This document shows positions 1 to 8,097 of a DNA stretch of 64,000 bases, piece by piece (position 1 is the first letter of the stretch; every line of letters begins with the position of its first letter). The stretch comes from Catonella massiliensis (lineage in GTDB: Bacteria > Bacillota > Clostridia > Lachnospirales > Lachnospiraceae): contig NZ_JAEPRJ010000001.1 in assembly GCF_016651435.1 (NCBI RefSeq), forward strand, positions 682,001-746,000. The letters run 5' to 3'. Both the position numbers and the translations under genes were made by a program. A model generated the notes under the pieces. The model was not told where the DNA came from. It saw only the letters and a list, made by a program, of their open reading frames with translations, and did no database searches.

Positions 1-776
1 CTATACTTTATACAGCTACAACCAATGACACTGGAACTACAGAATATACGGCTACAGGCTGGGGTGCAAATGTTACCACAGAAAAGCAGGATTTAAGTGG
101 TGTTGGTGCACCTGATATAACAGACGGCAAGCTTACTTTTGCTGACAACTTTGCATTTATGGCTGTATTTGACGGAACTACAGGTAAGTTCAAGAGCCTT
201 GCTGCTGACGGAGCAGATCCTGCTTATGATTCAACAGGTCTTGATGAAAACGCCAAAATTAAGAAAATGTTCTTAAATATCGGTGGTAAGTCACCTAACC
301 CATTCAAGAACATCGAGATTGATTTCTCACAGATGACAATGTTTGCAAGCTCAACATCATCTAAGATTGAGTCAACCATGGGTGATGTAGACGGTAACGG
401 TAAGGGTAAGATGAAGGGTACCTTAAAGGGTGCTTCCATTGATAGCTCAGGTAAGATTTACGGTTCTTATGACAACGGAGATCTTAAGCTCCTTGCTCAG
501 ATTGCAGTTGCAAACTTCAAGAACCCTGCAGGTCTTGAGTCTGTAGGTAACAGTAACTTCGTAGAGACTATGAACTCAGGTAGATTTGACGGTGTTGGAA
601 AAGACGTTACCTCAGAAGGCGGCAAGATAAGCACAGGTATGCTTGAGATGTCAAACGTAGACCTTGCAGCACAGTTTACAGATATGATTACCACACAGAG
701 AGGTTTCCAGGCTAACTCAAGAACAATCACAACAACTGATTCAATTCTTGAAGAGCTTATCAACCTCAAGAGATAA
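1..776 (+). CDS. flgE: Flagellar hook protein FlgE, C-terminal part
   Basis: The reading frame is open from base 3 and continues from outside the window, so only about 257 C-terminal residues are present. FlgE polymerises into the extracellular hook joining the flagellar rod to the filament. The C terminus has the family's signature: NPAGLESVGNSNF, then VDLAAQFTDMITTQRGFQAN and a closing helix ending ELINLKR, the D0 coiled-coil region shared by hook and rod proteins. The upstream part is rich in Thr, Gly and Asn, as in the outer hook domains. The more distant mbl-flgF/flgG-type genes (53175-55178) encode other parts of the same axial structure. FlgE is preferred over FlgG because of the long Thr/Gly-rich stretch before the C-terminal signature. 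Confidence 0.9.
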   Translation, partial: ILYTATTNDTGTTEYTATGWGANVTTEKQDLSGVGAPDITDGKLTFADNFAFMAVFDGTTGKFKSLAADGADPAYDSTGLDENAKIKKMFLNIGGKSPNPFKNIEIDFSQMTMFASSTSSKIESTMGDVDGNGKGKMKGTLKGASIDSSGKIYGSYDNGDLKLLAQIAVANFKNPAGLESVGNSNFVETMNSGRFDGVGKDVTSEGGKISTGMLEMSNVDLAAQFTDMITTQRGFQANSRTITTTDSILEELINLKR

Positions 777-827
777 TAGATATATTTAATAACTTTGCCC
801 AACAAAACTTCCCCTATAAACAAGAAA

Positions 828-859
828 AGCCACAAGGCAGCAATGCTTTGTGGCTCTTT
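828..859 (+). terminator. Rho-independent terminator after flgE
   Basis: An 8-bp perfect stem, AGCCACAA with TTGTGGCT, spans a 12-nt loop and is followed by CTCTTTC. It lies between flgE and the convergent nitroreductase gene, so it probably serves the flagellar transcript and may stop transcripts from both sides. Confidence 0.75.
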
Positions 860-891
860 CCATGTTGAGCAGGGATATTACACCCTTATCA

Positions 892-1464
892 TTATCTTGT
901 AACTTTCACTCTGTTTGAGATATCTTCTTCAGTCTTAGGATTCGGCTCTGCATCAATTCCTCCAAAAGGCATCTCTGCAATTAGTTTGTAGTTATCAGGT
1001 ACATTAAAGAGCTTTCTTACAGCCTCATCAATAACGGGGTTATAGTGCTGAAGACTTGCGCCTACTCCAAGTTCAGCTAAAGCTGCCCAAACTGATATCT
1101 GAAGCATTCCATTTGCCTGACCGTTCCATACCGGGAAGTTAGATGAATAAGCAGGATAAGCATCCATAAGCCCCTTTGTCACTGTCTCATCAGTAAAATA
1201 AAGCACAGTTCCTGCTCCTGCCTTGAAACTATCGATTTTCTCCCTTGGAACCTTTCCTTCAAATGCATCGTATACAGCATCCCAGAGCTTATTCTGTTTC
1301 TCTCCAAGTGCTACGACAACTCTCTGACTCTTGCAGTCAAAAGCATCGGGTACAAGGGATACAGTTTCTTCTATTGCTTTTATTACTTCGTCTTCAGAAA
1401 CAGGAAGAACCTTGTTCAGTGCATATACAGATCTTCTTTTTAATAAAGCTTCTCTAATTGACAT
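892..1464 (-). CDS. Nitroreductase family protein (FMN-dependent oxidoreductase)
   Basis: 190 residues, the length of the small single-domain nitroreductases that use FMN and NAD(P)H. The N terminus has the family signature SIREALLKRRSVYALN (Arg near residue 10 binds FMN phosphate); the middle has the WNGQANGMLQISVWAALAELG helix and the end has the IAEMPFGG loop that contacts the flavin. It resembles the Frm2/Hbn1-like branch with the 'RRSVYAL' start. A strong ribosome binding site (GGAGG) precedes the ATG on the minus strand. It is transcribed alone, convergent to flgE. The physiological substrate cannot be told from sequence; quinones, nitro compounds and lipid-signal roles are all known in the family. 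Confidence 0.85.
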   Translation of the reverse strand: MSIREALLKRRSVYALNKVLPVSEDEVIKAIEETVSLVPDAFDCKSQRVVVALGEKQNKLWDAVYDAFEGKVPREKIDSFKAGAGTVLYFTDETVTKGLMDAYPAYSSNFPVWNGQANGMLQISVWAALAELGVGASLQHYNPVIDEAVRKLFNVPDNYKLIAEMPFGGIDAEPNPKTEEDISNRVKVTR

Positions 1465-1626
1465 AATTTTTCCTCCGTATTAATCAAATACATTATTAAA
1501 TTGAACACAATTTAACAATATCACACATATTGAATAATTGCTATAGGAAATTTTAACAAAGAATAATAACAAAATAAAAGTAAACATAGTAAATATATAG
1601 GTTAATAGAGTTTTGCCCTGTAACTG

Positions 1627-1655
1627 TTTACAGACAGTTTTCTATTTGTTATACT
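1627..1655 (+). promoter_or_regulatory. SigA-type promoter for the glycosyltransferase operon
   Basis: TTTACA (1627-1632) and TATACT (1650-1655) are separated by exactly 17 bp. Transcription would start near 1662 and leave a leader of about 125 nt before the gene at 1786. Confidence 0.7.
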
Positions 1656-1785
1656 TTATGGTACGAGAATAAAAGACAGTTAGTAGGCTACAAGCTTACC
1701 TGTAAGAAGAGAAGCTATGGCAATACAGTATCATAGGGAAGCAACCCTATATTACCCAAGTTAAAACTGAGAAAGAAGAATAATT
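1656..1785 (+). promoter_or_regulatory. Long 5' leader of the glycosyltransferase operon
   Basis: The 321-bp gap 1465-1785 holds the promoter above and this leader. The leader contains a small hairpin (ATAGGG 1733-1738 with CCCTAT 1745-1750) and a partly self-complementary stretch around 1687-1705. I do not recognise a known riboswitch class and there is no terminator-like T-run. It may simply be an untranslated leader. The gene start is preceded by a weak site, GAAAGAAG. Confidence 0.35.
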
Positions 1786-2691
1786 ATGACCTTTGATATT
1801 ATTATACCTACCTACAAACCGGGAGAAGAGCTAAAGGCTCTACTTAAGGGAATTCTCATCCAGACCTTAAGGCCTGATAATATTTATATAATCAACACAG
1901 AAGAAAAATTCTGGAAAAAGGAATATGAGGAGATACTGCCTGTAAAGGTAACCCATATCAAGAAGTCGGAATTTGACCATGGTGCTACCAGAAGACTTGG
2001 GGCTAAGATGTCTGAGTCTGATATTTTTGTCTGTATGACGCAGGATGCAAGACCTAAAGATGGCAGGCTTTTTTCTAACCTGCTTTCAGCCTTTAATGAC
2101 GAAAAGGTTGCAATATCCTATGCCAGACAGGAAACTGATGAAAAGGCCGGAGAGATAGAAAGATACACCAGAGAATATAATTACCCTGACAAAGACAGGG
2201 TGAAAAGTAAGTCAGATATAGAGACTATGGGGATAAAGGCCTGGTTTTGCTCAGATGTCTGCGCTGCCTACAAAAAGCAGATTTATGAGGAAGCAGGAGG
2301 TTTTGTACATCCTACGGTGTTTAACGAAGATATGCTGATGGCGGCTAAGGTTATGGAGCTTGGCTACAAGGTGGTATATAAGGCAGATGCAAGGGTGGTT
2401 CACTACCACGAATACAGCCTGTGGCAGCAGTTTAGCAGGAACTTTGACCTGGGAGCTTCTCACAGGGAGTATAGAGAAGTATTTTCAAAGGTATCCTCAT
2501 ATAAGGAAGGTGGCAGGCTTGTAAAGGATACCGCCCTCCACCTATTAAGGAAGGGGAAGTTTTATCTGCTTCCTAAGCTTGTATTTCACAGCGGTGCCAA
2601 GCTGATAGGTTATAAGTTTGGCAAGAACTATGACAGGCTGCCAAAGAAGCTGGTGCTTAAATTCTGTATGAATAAGGATTATTTTAAATGA
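1786..2691 (+). CDS. Family 2 glycosyltransferase, probable rhamnosyltransferase
   Basis: 301 residues with a GT-A fold: IIIPTYKPGEE at the N terminus (nucleotide binding), then FDHGATRRLGA and CMTQDARP, which match the 'F.HG.TR' and 'TQDA' motifs of dTDP-rhamnosyltransferases of the RfbF/WbbL type, and later NEDMLMAAK (the E-D pair of the acceptor/base region) and HYHEYSLWQQFSRNFDLG. It should transfer a sugar, probably rhamnose, to a cell-surface polysaccharide precursor on the inner membrane face. There is no transmembrane segment. Its stop overlaps the start of the next glycosyltransferase (ATGA), so the two are translationally coupled. The sugar specificity is inferred from motifs only. 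Confidence 0.85.
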   Translation: MTFDIIIPTYKPGEELKALLKGILIQTLRPDNIYIINTEEKFWKKEYEEILPVKVTHIKKSEFDHGATRRLGAKMSESDIFVCMTQDARPKDGRLFSNLLSAFNDEKVAISYARQETDEKAGEIERYTREYNYPDKDRVKSKSDIETMGIKAWFCSDVCAAYKKQIYEEAGGFVHPTVFNEDMLMAAKVMELGYKVVYKADARVVHYHEYSLWQQFSRNFDLGASHREYREVFSKVSSYKEGGRLVKDTALHLLRKGKFYLLPKLVFHSGAKLIGYKFGKNYDRLPKKLVLKFCMNKDYFK

Positions 2692-3632
2692 TTGCAATAA
2701 TAATGGGTGTGTATAACGGCGAAAAATACATCAAAGAGCAGATTGGCTCTATAATAGCGGGTGACTGTAAGGACTGGAAGCTTTTCATCTTTGATGACGG
2801 CTCTAAGGATAATACCGAGAATATAGTTAAGGAGTTTGTGAGAAGCTATCCTGACAAGATATATTTTGAAAAGAACAGAGAGAACCTTGGGGCAGCAGGG
2901 AATTTCTTTAATGGAACTAAGAGGGTTAAGGCAGAGCTTGCGCCTGAGGCAGAGTACTTTTGTTTTTCTGACCAGGATGATGTGTGGGTGGAGGACAAAC
3001 TAAGCCGCTCACTTGCTAAAATAAAGGAAATAGAAGGGGGGAGACCTGCCCTTGTGTTTTCCGATGTGGCAATTACGGATAGAAACCTTAAAGTGACGGC
3101 AGATTCTTATTTTAAGGCAGAAAAGGTTGACAATACTAAGATAGCCCTTAATTACCTCCTTATGGAAAATAAATTCATAGGGGGAACTGTTATGGTTAAC
3201 AAGGCTTTGGTGGATGCTGAACTAAAAGCTGAAGAAAAGGGACTTCTGCCACATAAAAAGGCTAAGATGCACGACTGGTGGTTTGGACTAATTGCTGCAG
3301 GACTTGGGAGAGTAGGAGAAGTTAAGGGCTTTACCGAATACTACAGGCAGCATGGAGGCAATGTAGTAGGTGGAGAGACTTTTGGCTCGTATTTTATAAG
3401 CAGAATCAGCAAACTTAAGGAAATAAGGCAGAGGATATACCAGAATATAGAACAGGCAGAGGAGTTTCTCTCATACTTTGGAGACAGCCTCCCTCCTGAT
3501 AAGAAAAGGATAACTAAGGAATTTGTAAAGCTTAAGGACAGGGGATTTATAGGAAGAAGGGTGAGCCTTATTAAGAACCGCTTTTTTAAGTCAGGATTTA
3601 TAAGAAACATAGCATTATTGATATTTATATAG
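2688..3632 (+). CDS. Family 2 glycosyltransferase
   Basis: 314 residues, GT-A fold. The N terminus has IIMGVYNGEKYIKEQI and IFDDGSKDNT, and the DXD-like metal/nucleotide motif is in CFSDQDDVWVEDKL near residues 105-117. A later segment, HDWWFGLIAAGLG, followed by YYRQHGGNVVG, matches the acceptor-side motif of polysaccharide rhamnosyltransferases such as WfgS/RfbG relatives. The ATGA overlap with the preceding gene indicates that both sugars are added to the same glycan. The last 30 residues are basic and hydrophobic, suggesting peripheral membrane contact. No polymerase, flippase or other capsule gene lies near, so these two form a small detached operon. Confidence 0.85.
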   Translation: MIAIIMGVYNGEKYIKEQIGSIIAGDCKDWKLFIFDDGSKDNTENIVKEFVRSYPDKIYFEKNRENLGAAGNFFNGTKRVKAELAPEAEYFCFSDQDDVWVEDKLSRSLAKIKEIEGGRPALVFSDVAITDRNLKVTADSYFKAEKVDNTKIALNYLLMENKFIGGTVMVNKALVDAELKAEEKGLLPHKKAKMHDWWFGLIAAGLGRVGEVKGFTEYYRQHGGNVVGGETFGSYFISRISKLKEIRQRIYQNIEQAEEFLSYFGDSLPPDKKRITKEFVKLKDRGFIGRRVSLIKNRFFKSGFIRNIALLIFI

Positions 3633-3664
3633 CAGGGAGAACCTGTGAAAAATAGGAGATTTAA

Positions 3665-4132
3665 ATGAAGATTTCTACTAAAGGCAGGTACGGGCTCAAG
3701 GCCGTGCTTGATATAGCTATGCATGATGAGGCTTCGTCAGTTAGCAGCATAGCTGCAAGACAGTGTATTTCGGAGAATTATCTTGAGAGGCTGATTGCCA
3801 TGCTTAAAAAGGCAGGGATTGTCAACAGTCTAAGAGGTGCCCAGGGAGGCTATGTGCTTGCAAGGCCGGCAGAAGATATATCCGTAGGCGAGGTGCTTAG
3901 GGCTCTTGAAGGAGACCTAAACCCGGTTGACTGTGCGGAAATAGATGGCTCAGGCGACTTTTGTGAGGGTGCTGATACCTGTATAACCAAATTTGTATGG
4001 AAGAGGATATCGGATAGTATAAATCAGGCAGTAAACAACCTGATGATATCTGAGCTTGCAAGAGATGGCAAGCATCTGATAGAGGAAAAAGGTGTAGATA
4101 AGAATACCAGTCCGGTATGTAATAGAAGATAA
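3665..4132 (+). CDS. Rrf2 family Fe-S-type transcriptional regulator (IscR-like)
   Basis: 155 residues with an N-terminal winged helix (MKISTKGRYGLKAVLDIAMH, the Rrf2 signature) and the wing motif LRGAQGGYVLARP. Three cysteines at residues 90, 100 and 106 are placed as in IscR for binding a [2Fe-2S] cluster, so the protein probably senses Fe-S status. It lies 9 bp before mnmA. In many Clostridia an Rrf2 gene is followed by cysteine desulfurase, scaffold NifU/IscU and mnmA; here the middle two are absent. IscR-like rather than CymR-like because of the cysteine cluster. The C-terminal tail after residue 135 is unconserved in type. Confidence 0.88.
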   Translation: MKISTKGRYGLKAVLDIAMHDEASSVSSIAARQCISENYLERLIAMLKKAGIVNSLRGAQGGYVLARPAEDISVGEVLRALEGDLNPVDCAEIDGSGDFCEGADTCITKFVWKRISDSINQAVNNLMISELARDGKHLIEEKGVDKNTSPVCNRR

Positions 4133-4141
4133 AGGAGTAAT

Positions 4142-5224
4142 ATGTCAAAGAAAGTAGTAGTTGGAATGTCTGGAGGAGTGGATTCATCTGTAGCTGCCTA
4201 TCTATTAAAGGAAGAGGGCTACGAGGTCTACGGAGTTACGATGGATATATGGACAGAAGGAGCTATCGATACGGTAAACGGAGGCTGTCTTGGAAGCAAG
4301 GCAAAGGAAGATGCGGCAAGGGTTGCCAGCCATCTTGGCATACCTTATGAGATAGTTGATGTAAGAGGGAAATTCCGAGACAATGTAATGGATTATTTTG
4401 CAGATTCGTATAAAAATGGGCAAACGCCAAATCCCTGCACACTTTGTAACAGAATGGTAAAGTGGGAGGCTCTCTTTAAGGGGGCCCAAATTTTTGGAGC
4501 AGACTATGTGGCTACAGGCCATTATGCCAAGATAAGAGAACTTCCAAATGGGAGATATTCCATAGCGAACTCACATACGGCTGCAAAGGACCAGACCTAT
4601 GCTCTTTGTAACCTTACTCAGGAACAGTTAAAGAAAACCCTGCTTCCTATAGGAGATTATGAAAAGAGCGAGGTTAGGAGGATAGCAGAAAAGGCAGGAA
4701 TAGAGGTAGCCTCAAAGCCTGACAGTATGGAGATTTGCTTCATACCTGATGGAGATTATGCAGCCTATCTTGAAAATGAATATGGAATAGTGGCTAAAAA
4801 GGGCAACTTTATAGATGTGAGTGGCAAGGTTTTGGGAGAGCATAGAGGAATAGTTCATTATACTGTAGGTCAGAGAAAAGGCCTCGGTATCACCTTTGGC
4901 AAGCCTATGTTTGTAAAGGAAATAAGACCTGAGACTAACGAGGTGGTTCTTTCTGACAATGAAGGTCTCTTTAGCACTAGAGTAGTGGCTGAAAGAGTTA
5001 ACTTTATGGCTGAAACCAAAGAAGAAATTGAAGCGCTAAACAAGACCTATATGGCAAAGATAAGATATAACCACAAGGGTGGTGACTGTAAGCTCTCCTT
5101 TGATGGAGAGAGGGTGGTGGCAGAGTTTCTAGAGCCGCAAAGAGCATCTGCCCCGGGGCAGACCTTGGTAGTCTACAACGAGGCAGGTGAAGTTGTCTGC
5201 GGTGGTAGAATTATCAGAAGCTAA
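4142..5224 (+). CDS. mnmA: tRNA-specific 2-thiouridylase MnmA
   Basis: 360 residues, the family's usual size. It activates U34 of tRNA-Lys, -Glu and -Gln with ATP and inserts sulfur to give s2U. The PP-loop SGGVDSS is at residues 10-16; the nucleophilic Cys is in NPCTLCNR (about residue 99) and the persulfide-receiving Cys in SMEICFIPDGDY (about residue 199); GQRKGLGI and the C-terminal beta-barrel follow. The sulfur must come from a cysteine desulfurase encoded elsewhere. It is co-directional with the Rrf2 gene and overlaps the convergent PHP phosphatase by 11 bp at its 3' end, so no separate terminator fits between them. Confidence 0.95.
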   Translation: MSKKVVVGMSGGVDSSVAAYLLKEEGYEVYGVTMDIWTEGAIDTVNGGCLGSKAKEDAARVASHLGIPYEIVDVRGKFRDNVMDYFADSYKNGQTPNPCTLCNRMVKWEALFKGAQIFGADYVATGHYAKIRELPNGRYSIANSHTAAKDQTYALCNLTQEQLKKTLLPIGDYEKSEVRRIAEKAGIEVASKPDSMEICFIPDGDYAAYLENEYGIVAKKGNFIDVSGKVLGEHRGIVHYTVGQRKGLGITFGKPMFVKEIRPETNEVVLSDNEGLFSTRVVAERVNFMAETKEEIEALNKTYMAKIRYNHKGGDCKLSFDGERVVAEFLEPQRASAPGQTLVVYNEAGEVVCGGRIIRS

Positions 5225-6053
5225 TTTTGATAGGCTTTCTATTTTCAAAAATATAATATCCGTCAAAGCCCAGTTCTTTTAAGAGGGCTTCACATTTATT
5301 AAAATCATAGGCAAGATGTTCAGGTTTGTGGCCATCTGAGCCTATGGTTATTTTTGTGCCACCTAGCTTTATGTAGCGTTTAAGAACCTCGGGCTGTGGG
5401 TTAGGCACTCCAAGACCGTATTTATATCCTGCAGTATTTACCTCAAGAGCCTTATCAAGCTCGATTACCCTCTTAAGTATCGGATCTATGAGACTGGCAT
5501 ATTCCCTGTATGCATAGTGGGATTCGCCGGGGTTCCCTGCCTCATCCCTTATGTATCTAAAGATATAATCAAGATGACCTAGGGTATCAAAGTCGGTGAA
5601 CTTGTTTATCATTTCAAGCATTATAGTAAAATATCTCTGCACAGCCTTTTTACTGTCGTGGTATAGCCAAAAATTTGGATAATAAGGATCCATTCCGTCT
5701 ATCAGGTGAATGGAGCCAATGACAAAGTCAAAATTATATTCCTTTAATAACTCTTCGTATTCAGGTAAGGCCTTTTCACAGAGTCCAAGCTCAATGCCTG
5801 TAAGGATGTTCAATTTTCCCTCAAACGCAGTTTTTACCTCTTTTATCTTTGCTGTATAAGTAGGAATGTCTAACTTAAAAATATTGACGGGATTACCATT
5901 TTCATCCTGAACCTCAGGGTAATACAGGTCTTCATGGTCGGTAAAACAATAATGTTTCAGACCTAGTTTAACGGCTTTTTCAGCCTGTTTTTCCATAGGG
6001 GTTTCCGAATCTCCCGAAAAATCTGAATGTGTGTGCATATCTGCTATTATCAT
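5214..6053 (-). CDS. PHP-domain histidinol-phosphatase family protein
   Basis: 279 residues, matching HisJ-type histidinol phosphatases. It begins with the PHP metal motif DMHTHSDFSGDSETP, followed by HYCFTDHEDL, GIELGL, IGSIHL and a closing ITIGSDGHKPEHL, which supply the His and Asp ligands of the trinuclear metal site. If it is HisJ it removes phosphate from L-histidinol phosphate in histidine synthesis, but no other his gene is in the window, so another phosphoester is possible. It lies 9 bp downstream of rqcH in the same direction and probably shares its transcript. Confidence 0.82.
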   Translation of the reverse strand: MIIADMHTHSDFSGDSETPMEKQAEKAVKLGLKHYCFTDHEDLYYPEVQDENGNPVNIFKLDIPTYTAKIKEVKTAFEGKLNILTGIELGLCEKALPEYEELLKEYNFDFVIGSIHLIDGMDPYYPNFWLYHDSKKAVQRYFTIMLEMINKFTDFDTLGHLDYIFRYIRDEAGNPGESHYAYREYASLIDPILKRVIELDKALEVNTAGYKYGLGVPNPQPEVLKRYIKLGGTKITIGSDGHKPEHLAYDFNKCEALLKELGFDGYYIFENRKPIKISF

Positions 6054-6062
6054 ATCTGCCTC

Positions 6063-7832
6063 CTATATCTGTCTAAGTTCTGATATATCAGAATCAGTTG
6101 TTAGAGAGTAATTGGTGTAGTAAACTACAAAGCCGGGCTTTGCGCCGTTTGGTTTCTTTATCTCTTTTTTCTGTACATAGTCCACGTCATGCTTAGTTCC
6201 GTCACCTTTTAGAGAGGATGAGGTATTTACACTTGAGTAGTGAAGGGCAAGCTTTCCCGCCTCTTCAAAGGCTCTGTCAGGAACCTCCCTGCCATTTGTC
6301 ACAAGGAGGACATGAGAGCCTGCACATTTTTTAGCATGGAACCACCAGTCATTGTTTGTGGCTAACTTAAAGGTAAGATAATCATTTTGTATATTATTCT
6401 TCCCTACATAGATGTCAAAACCATCGCTTGATACAAAGTGAAGTGGAGTTCCCTTAGCTTCTTTTGCCTTACCCTTTTTAGAGTTTATTCCTGTTTTCTT
6501 GGCATAGCCTGCACTTTCAAGCTCTTTCCTGATTTCTGCAAGGTCTTCCTCATTTTCTGCTAATTCAAGTGACATCTTGATTGACTCTAAGTGGCTTAAC
6601 TCAGCCTCGGCCTCCTCTTGCTGTGAAATCACAGCCTCATAAGTTCTTTTAAGACGGGCATATTTATCAAAGTATTTCTTGGCATTTGCCATCACAGGGA
6701 TGGTGGTATCAAGGCTTATATTAACTTCCTTACCTGAATAGTAATCGGTACAGGTAAGCACCTTATCTCCCTCCTTTGCCTGATAGCCGTAGGTAGTTAT
6801 CAGTTCTCCGTATATCCTGAATTTATCTCTATTTTCGGTATCTCTAAGCTGCTTAGCAAATATATCAAGCTTGTTAGCAGTCCTTGATATGGCGTTGGTT
6901 ATGAGCTTTCTTAGGTCTGCTGATTTTTGCCTTATTCTGTCATTCTTATCCTTTGAATTGTAGAACTCCTCAAGAAGGGATGAAAGACTGGAAAAGGTCT
7001 TGCTTTCCATATTCTCATAAATGCTGAGAGAAAAAGCAGCAAAGGCTTTAGGCTCGAGGTTATTACCATAGTATATTGTAGGGGTGAATTCACCGTTTTG
7101 GATGAGACTTATAAATTTACTAAAATTCTTAAAAAGCTCATCTACATTCTCTGCGTTAAGTGAGGCTGTAGGCTGGTCTGCATCAAGCCCTGAAAGAGAG
7201 CAGATTTCATTAGCTATCTGAGGTGAGAAGCCCGTAAGTGAGGTATAAATCGCCTTTCCTATGGCATTTGGCTTCTTTGCTATCACATTTACAAAGTAGT
7301 CATAATCAGCATCAAAGGGGTTTATCCTACCCTCCTGCTCAGGCACAAAGTAGCTTCTTCCCGGCAGTATCTCCCTGACTGAGCTAACAAGAAGGGATAC
7401 ATGCTTTATACTGTCTATTACCTTTTCTTCATCATCAAGGAGGATGATATTGCTGTATTTTCCCATTAGCTCTATGACTAACTGTTTCACTGAGAGGTCG
7501 CCCATCTCATCCAAATGCTCGGTCTTAATTCTTATTATTCTCTCAAGCCCCGGCTGTGAGACGTCTAGTATTTTAGCACTTCCAAGATGTTTCCTAAGAA
7601 GCATGCAAAAGTTTGGAGCTGTCATAGGTGACTTGCGGCTCTCCTCTGTAATGTATGCAAGAGGAAGAGAAGCATTTGCAGATAAAAAAAGTCTATATTG
7701 AGTTCTGTTATTTTTAACTGTAAGCACGAGGGCATCCTTCTCAGGCTGTGCTATTTTTGTAATATAACCACCGGTAAGGCAGGTGCGAAGCTCATAGGTT
7801 ATGCCTGCCACCACTGTTCCATCAAAAGACAT
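6063..7832 (-). CDS. rqcH: Rqc2 homolog RqcH (NFACT protein, formerly fibronectin-binding)
   Basis: 589 residues from the ATG at 7832, chosen over an upstream start because GAAAGGAAAT precedes it and the protein then begins MSFDGTVVAGITYELR, the normal NFACT start. RqcH binds stalled 50S subunits and recruits tRNA-Ala to add C-terminal alanine tails that mark nascent chains for degradation. The N-terminal NFACT-N lobe covers about 1-200, HhH and coiled-coil parts about 200-440, and the NFACT-R domain near 470-560 contains YLTFKLATNNDWWFHAKKCAGSHVLL. Older annotations call this FbpA adhesin. It is upstream of the PHP gene. Confidence 0.92.
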   Translation of the reverse strand: MSFDGTVVAGITYELRTCLTGGYITKIAQPEKDALVLTVKNNRTQYRLFLSANASLPLAYITEESRKSPMTAPNFCMLLRKHLGSAKILDVSQPGLERIIRIKTEHLDEMGDLSVKQLVIELMGKYSNIILLDDEEKVIDSIKHVSLLVSSVREILPGRSYFVPEQEGRINPFDADYDYFVNVIAKKPNAIGKAIYTSLTGFSPQIANEICSLSGLDADQPTASLNAENVDELFKNFSKFISLIQNGEFTPTIYYGNNLEPKAFAAFSLSIYENMESKTFSSLSSLLEEFYNSKDKNDRIRQKSADLRKLITNAISRTANKLDIFAKQLRDTENRDKFRIYGELITTYGYQAKEGDKVLTCTDYYSGKEVNISLDTTIPVMANAKKYFDKYARLKRTYEAVISQQEEAEAELSHLESIKMSLELAENEEDLAEIRKELESAGYAKKTGINSKKGKAKEAKGTPLHFVSSDGFDIYVGKNNIQNDYLTFKLATNNDWWFHAKKCAGSHVLLVTNGREVPDRAFEEAGKLALHYSSVNTSSSLKGDGTKHDVDYVQKKEIKKPNGAKPGFVVYYTNYSLTTDSDISELRQI

Positions 7833-8097
7833 AATATTTCCTTTCTGGTCTGAACAAAATAAAGTAAAAATTCTCAACCTAATTATATAACAATCATAAA
7901 AAAAGTAAATGTACAAATATGCAAAATATTGAGAAAAACAATAGATAGTATTAATTACTTTGGATTATCATCCGATATATAATTATGATATTTATGTATT
8001 TTTGCTAAAAAACAAGTCTTTATGAAGATGCAGCTTAAGAAGTCTACAATCTGTATCACTATAATATGACTTACTATGATAACTAGAGGAGAATTTT

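Noticed and set aside
7833..7916. 28-residue N-terminal extension of RqcH
   Set aside because: No ribosome binding site at the upstream ATG and the family begins at MSFDG; the ATG at 7832 has GAAAGGAA upstream.
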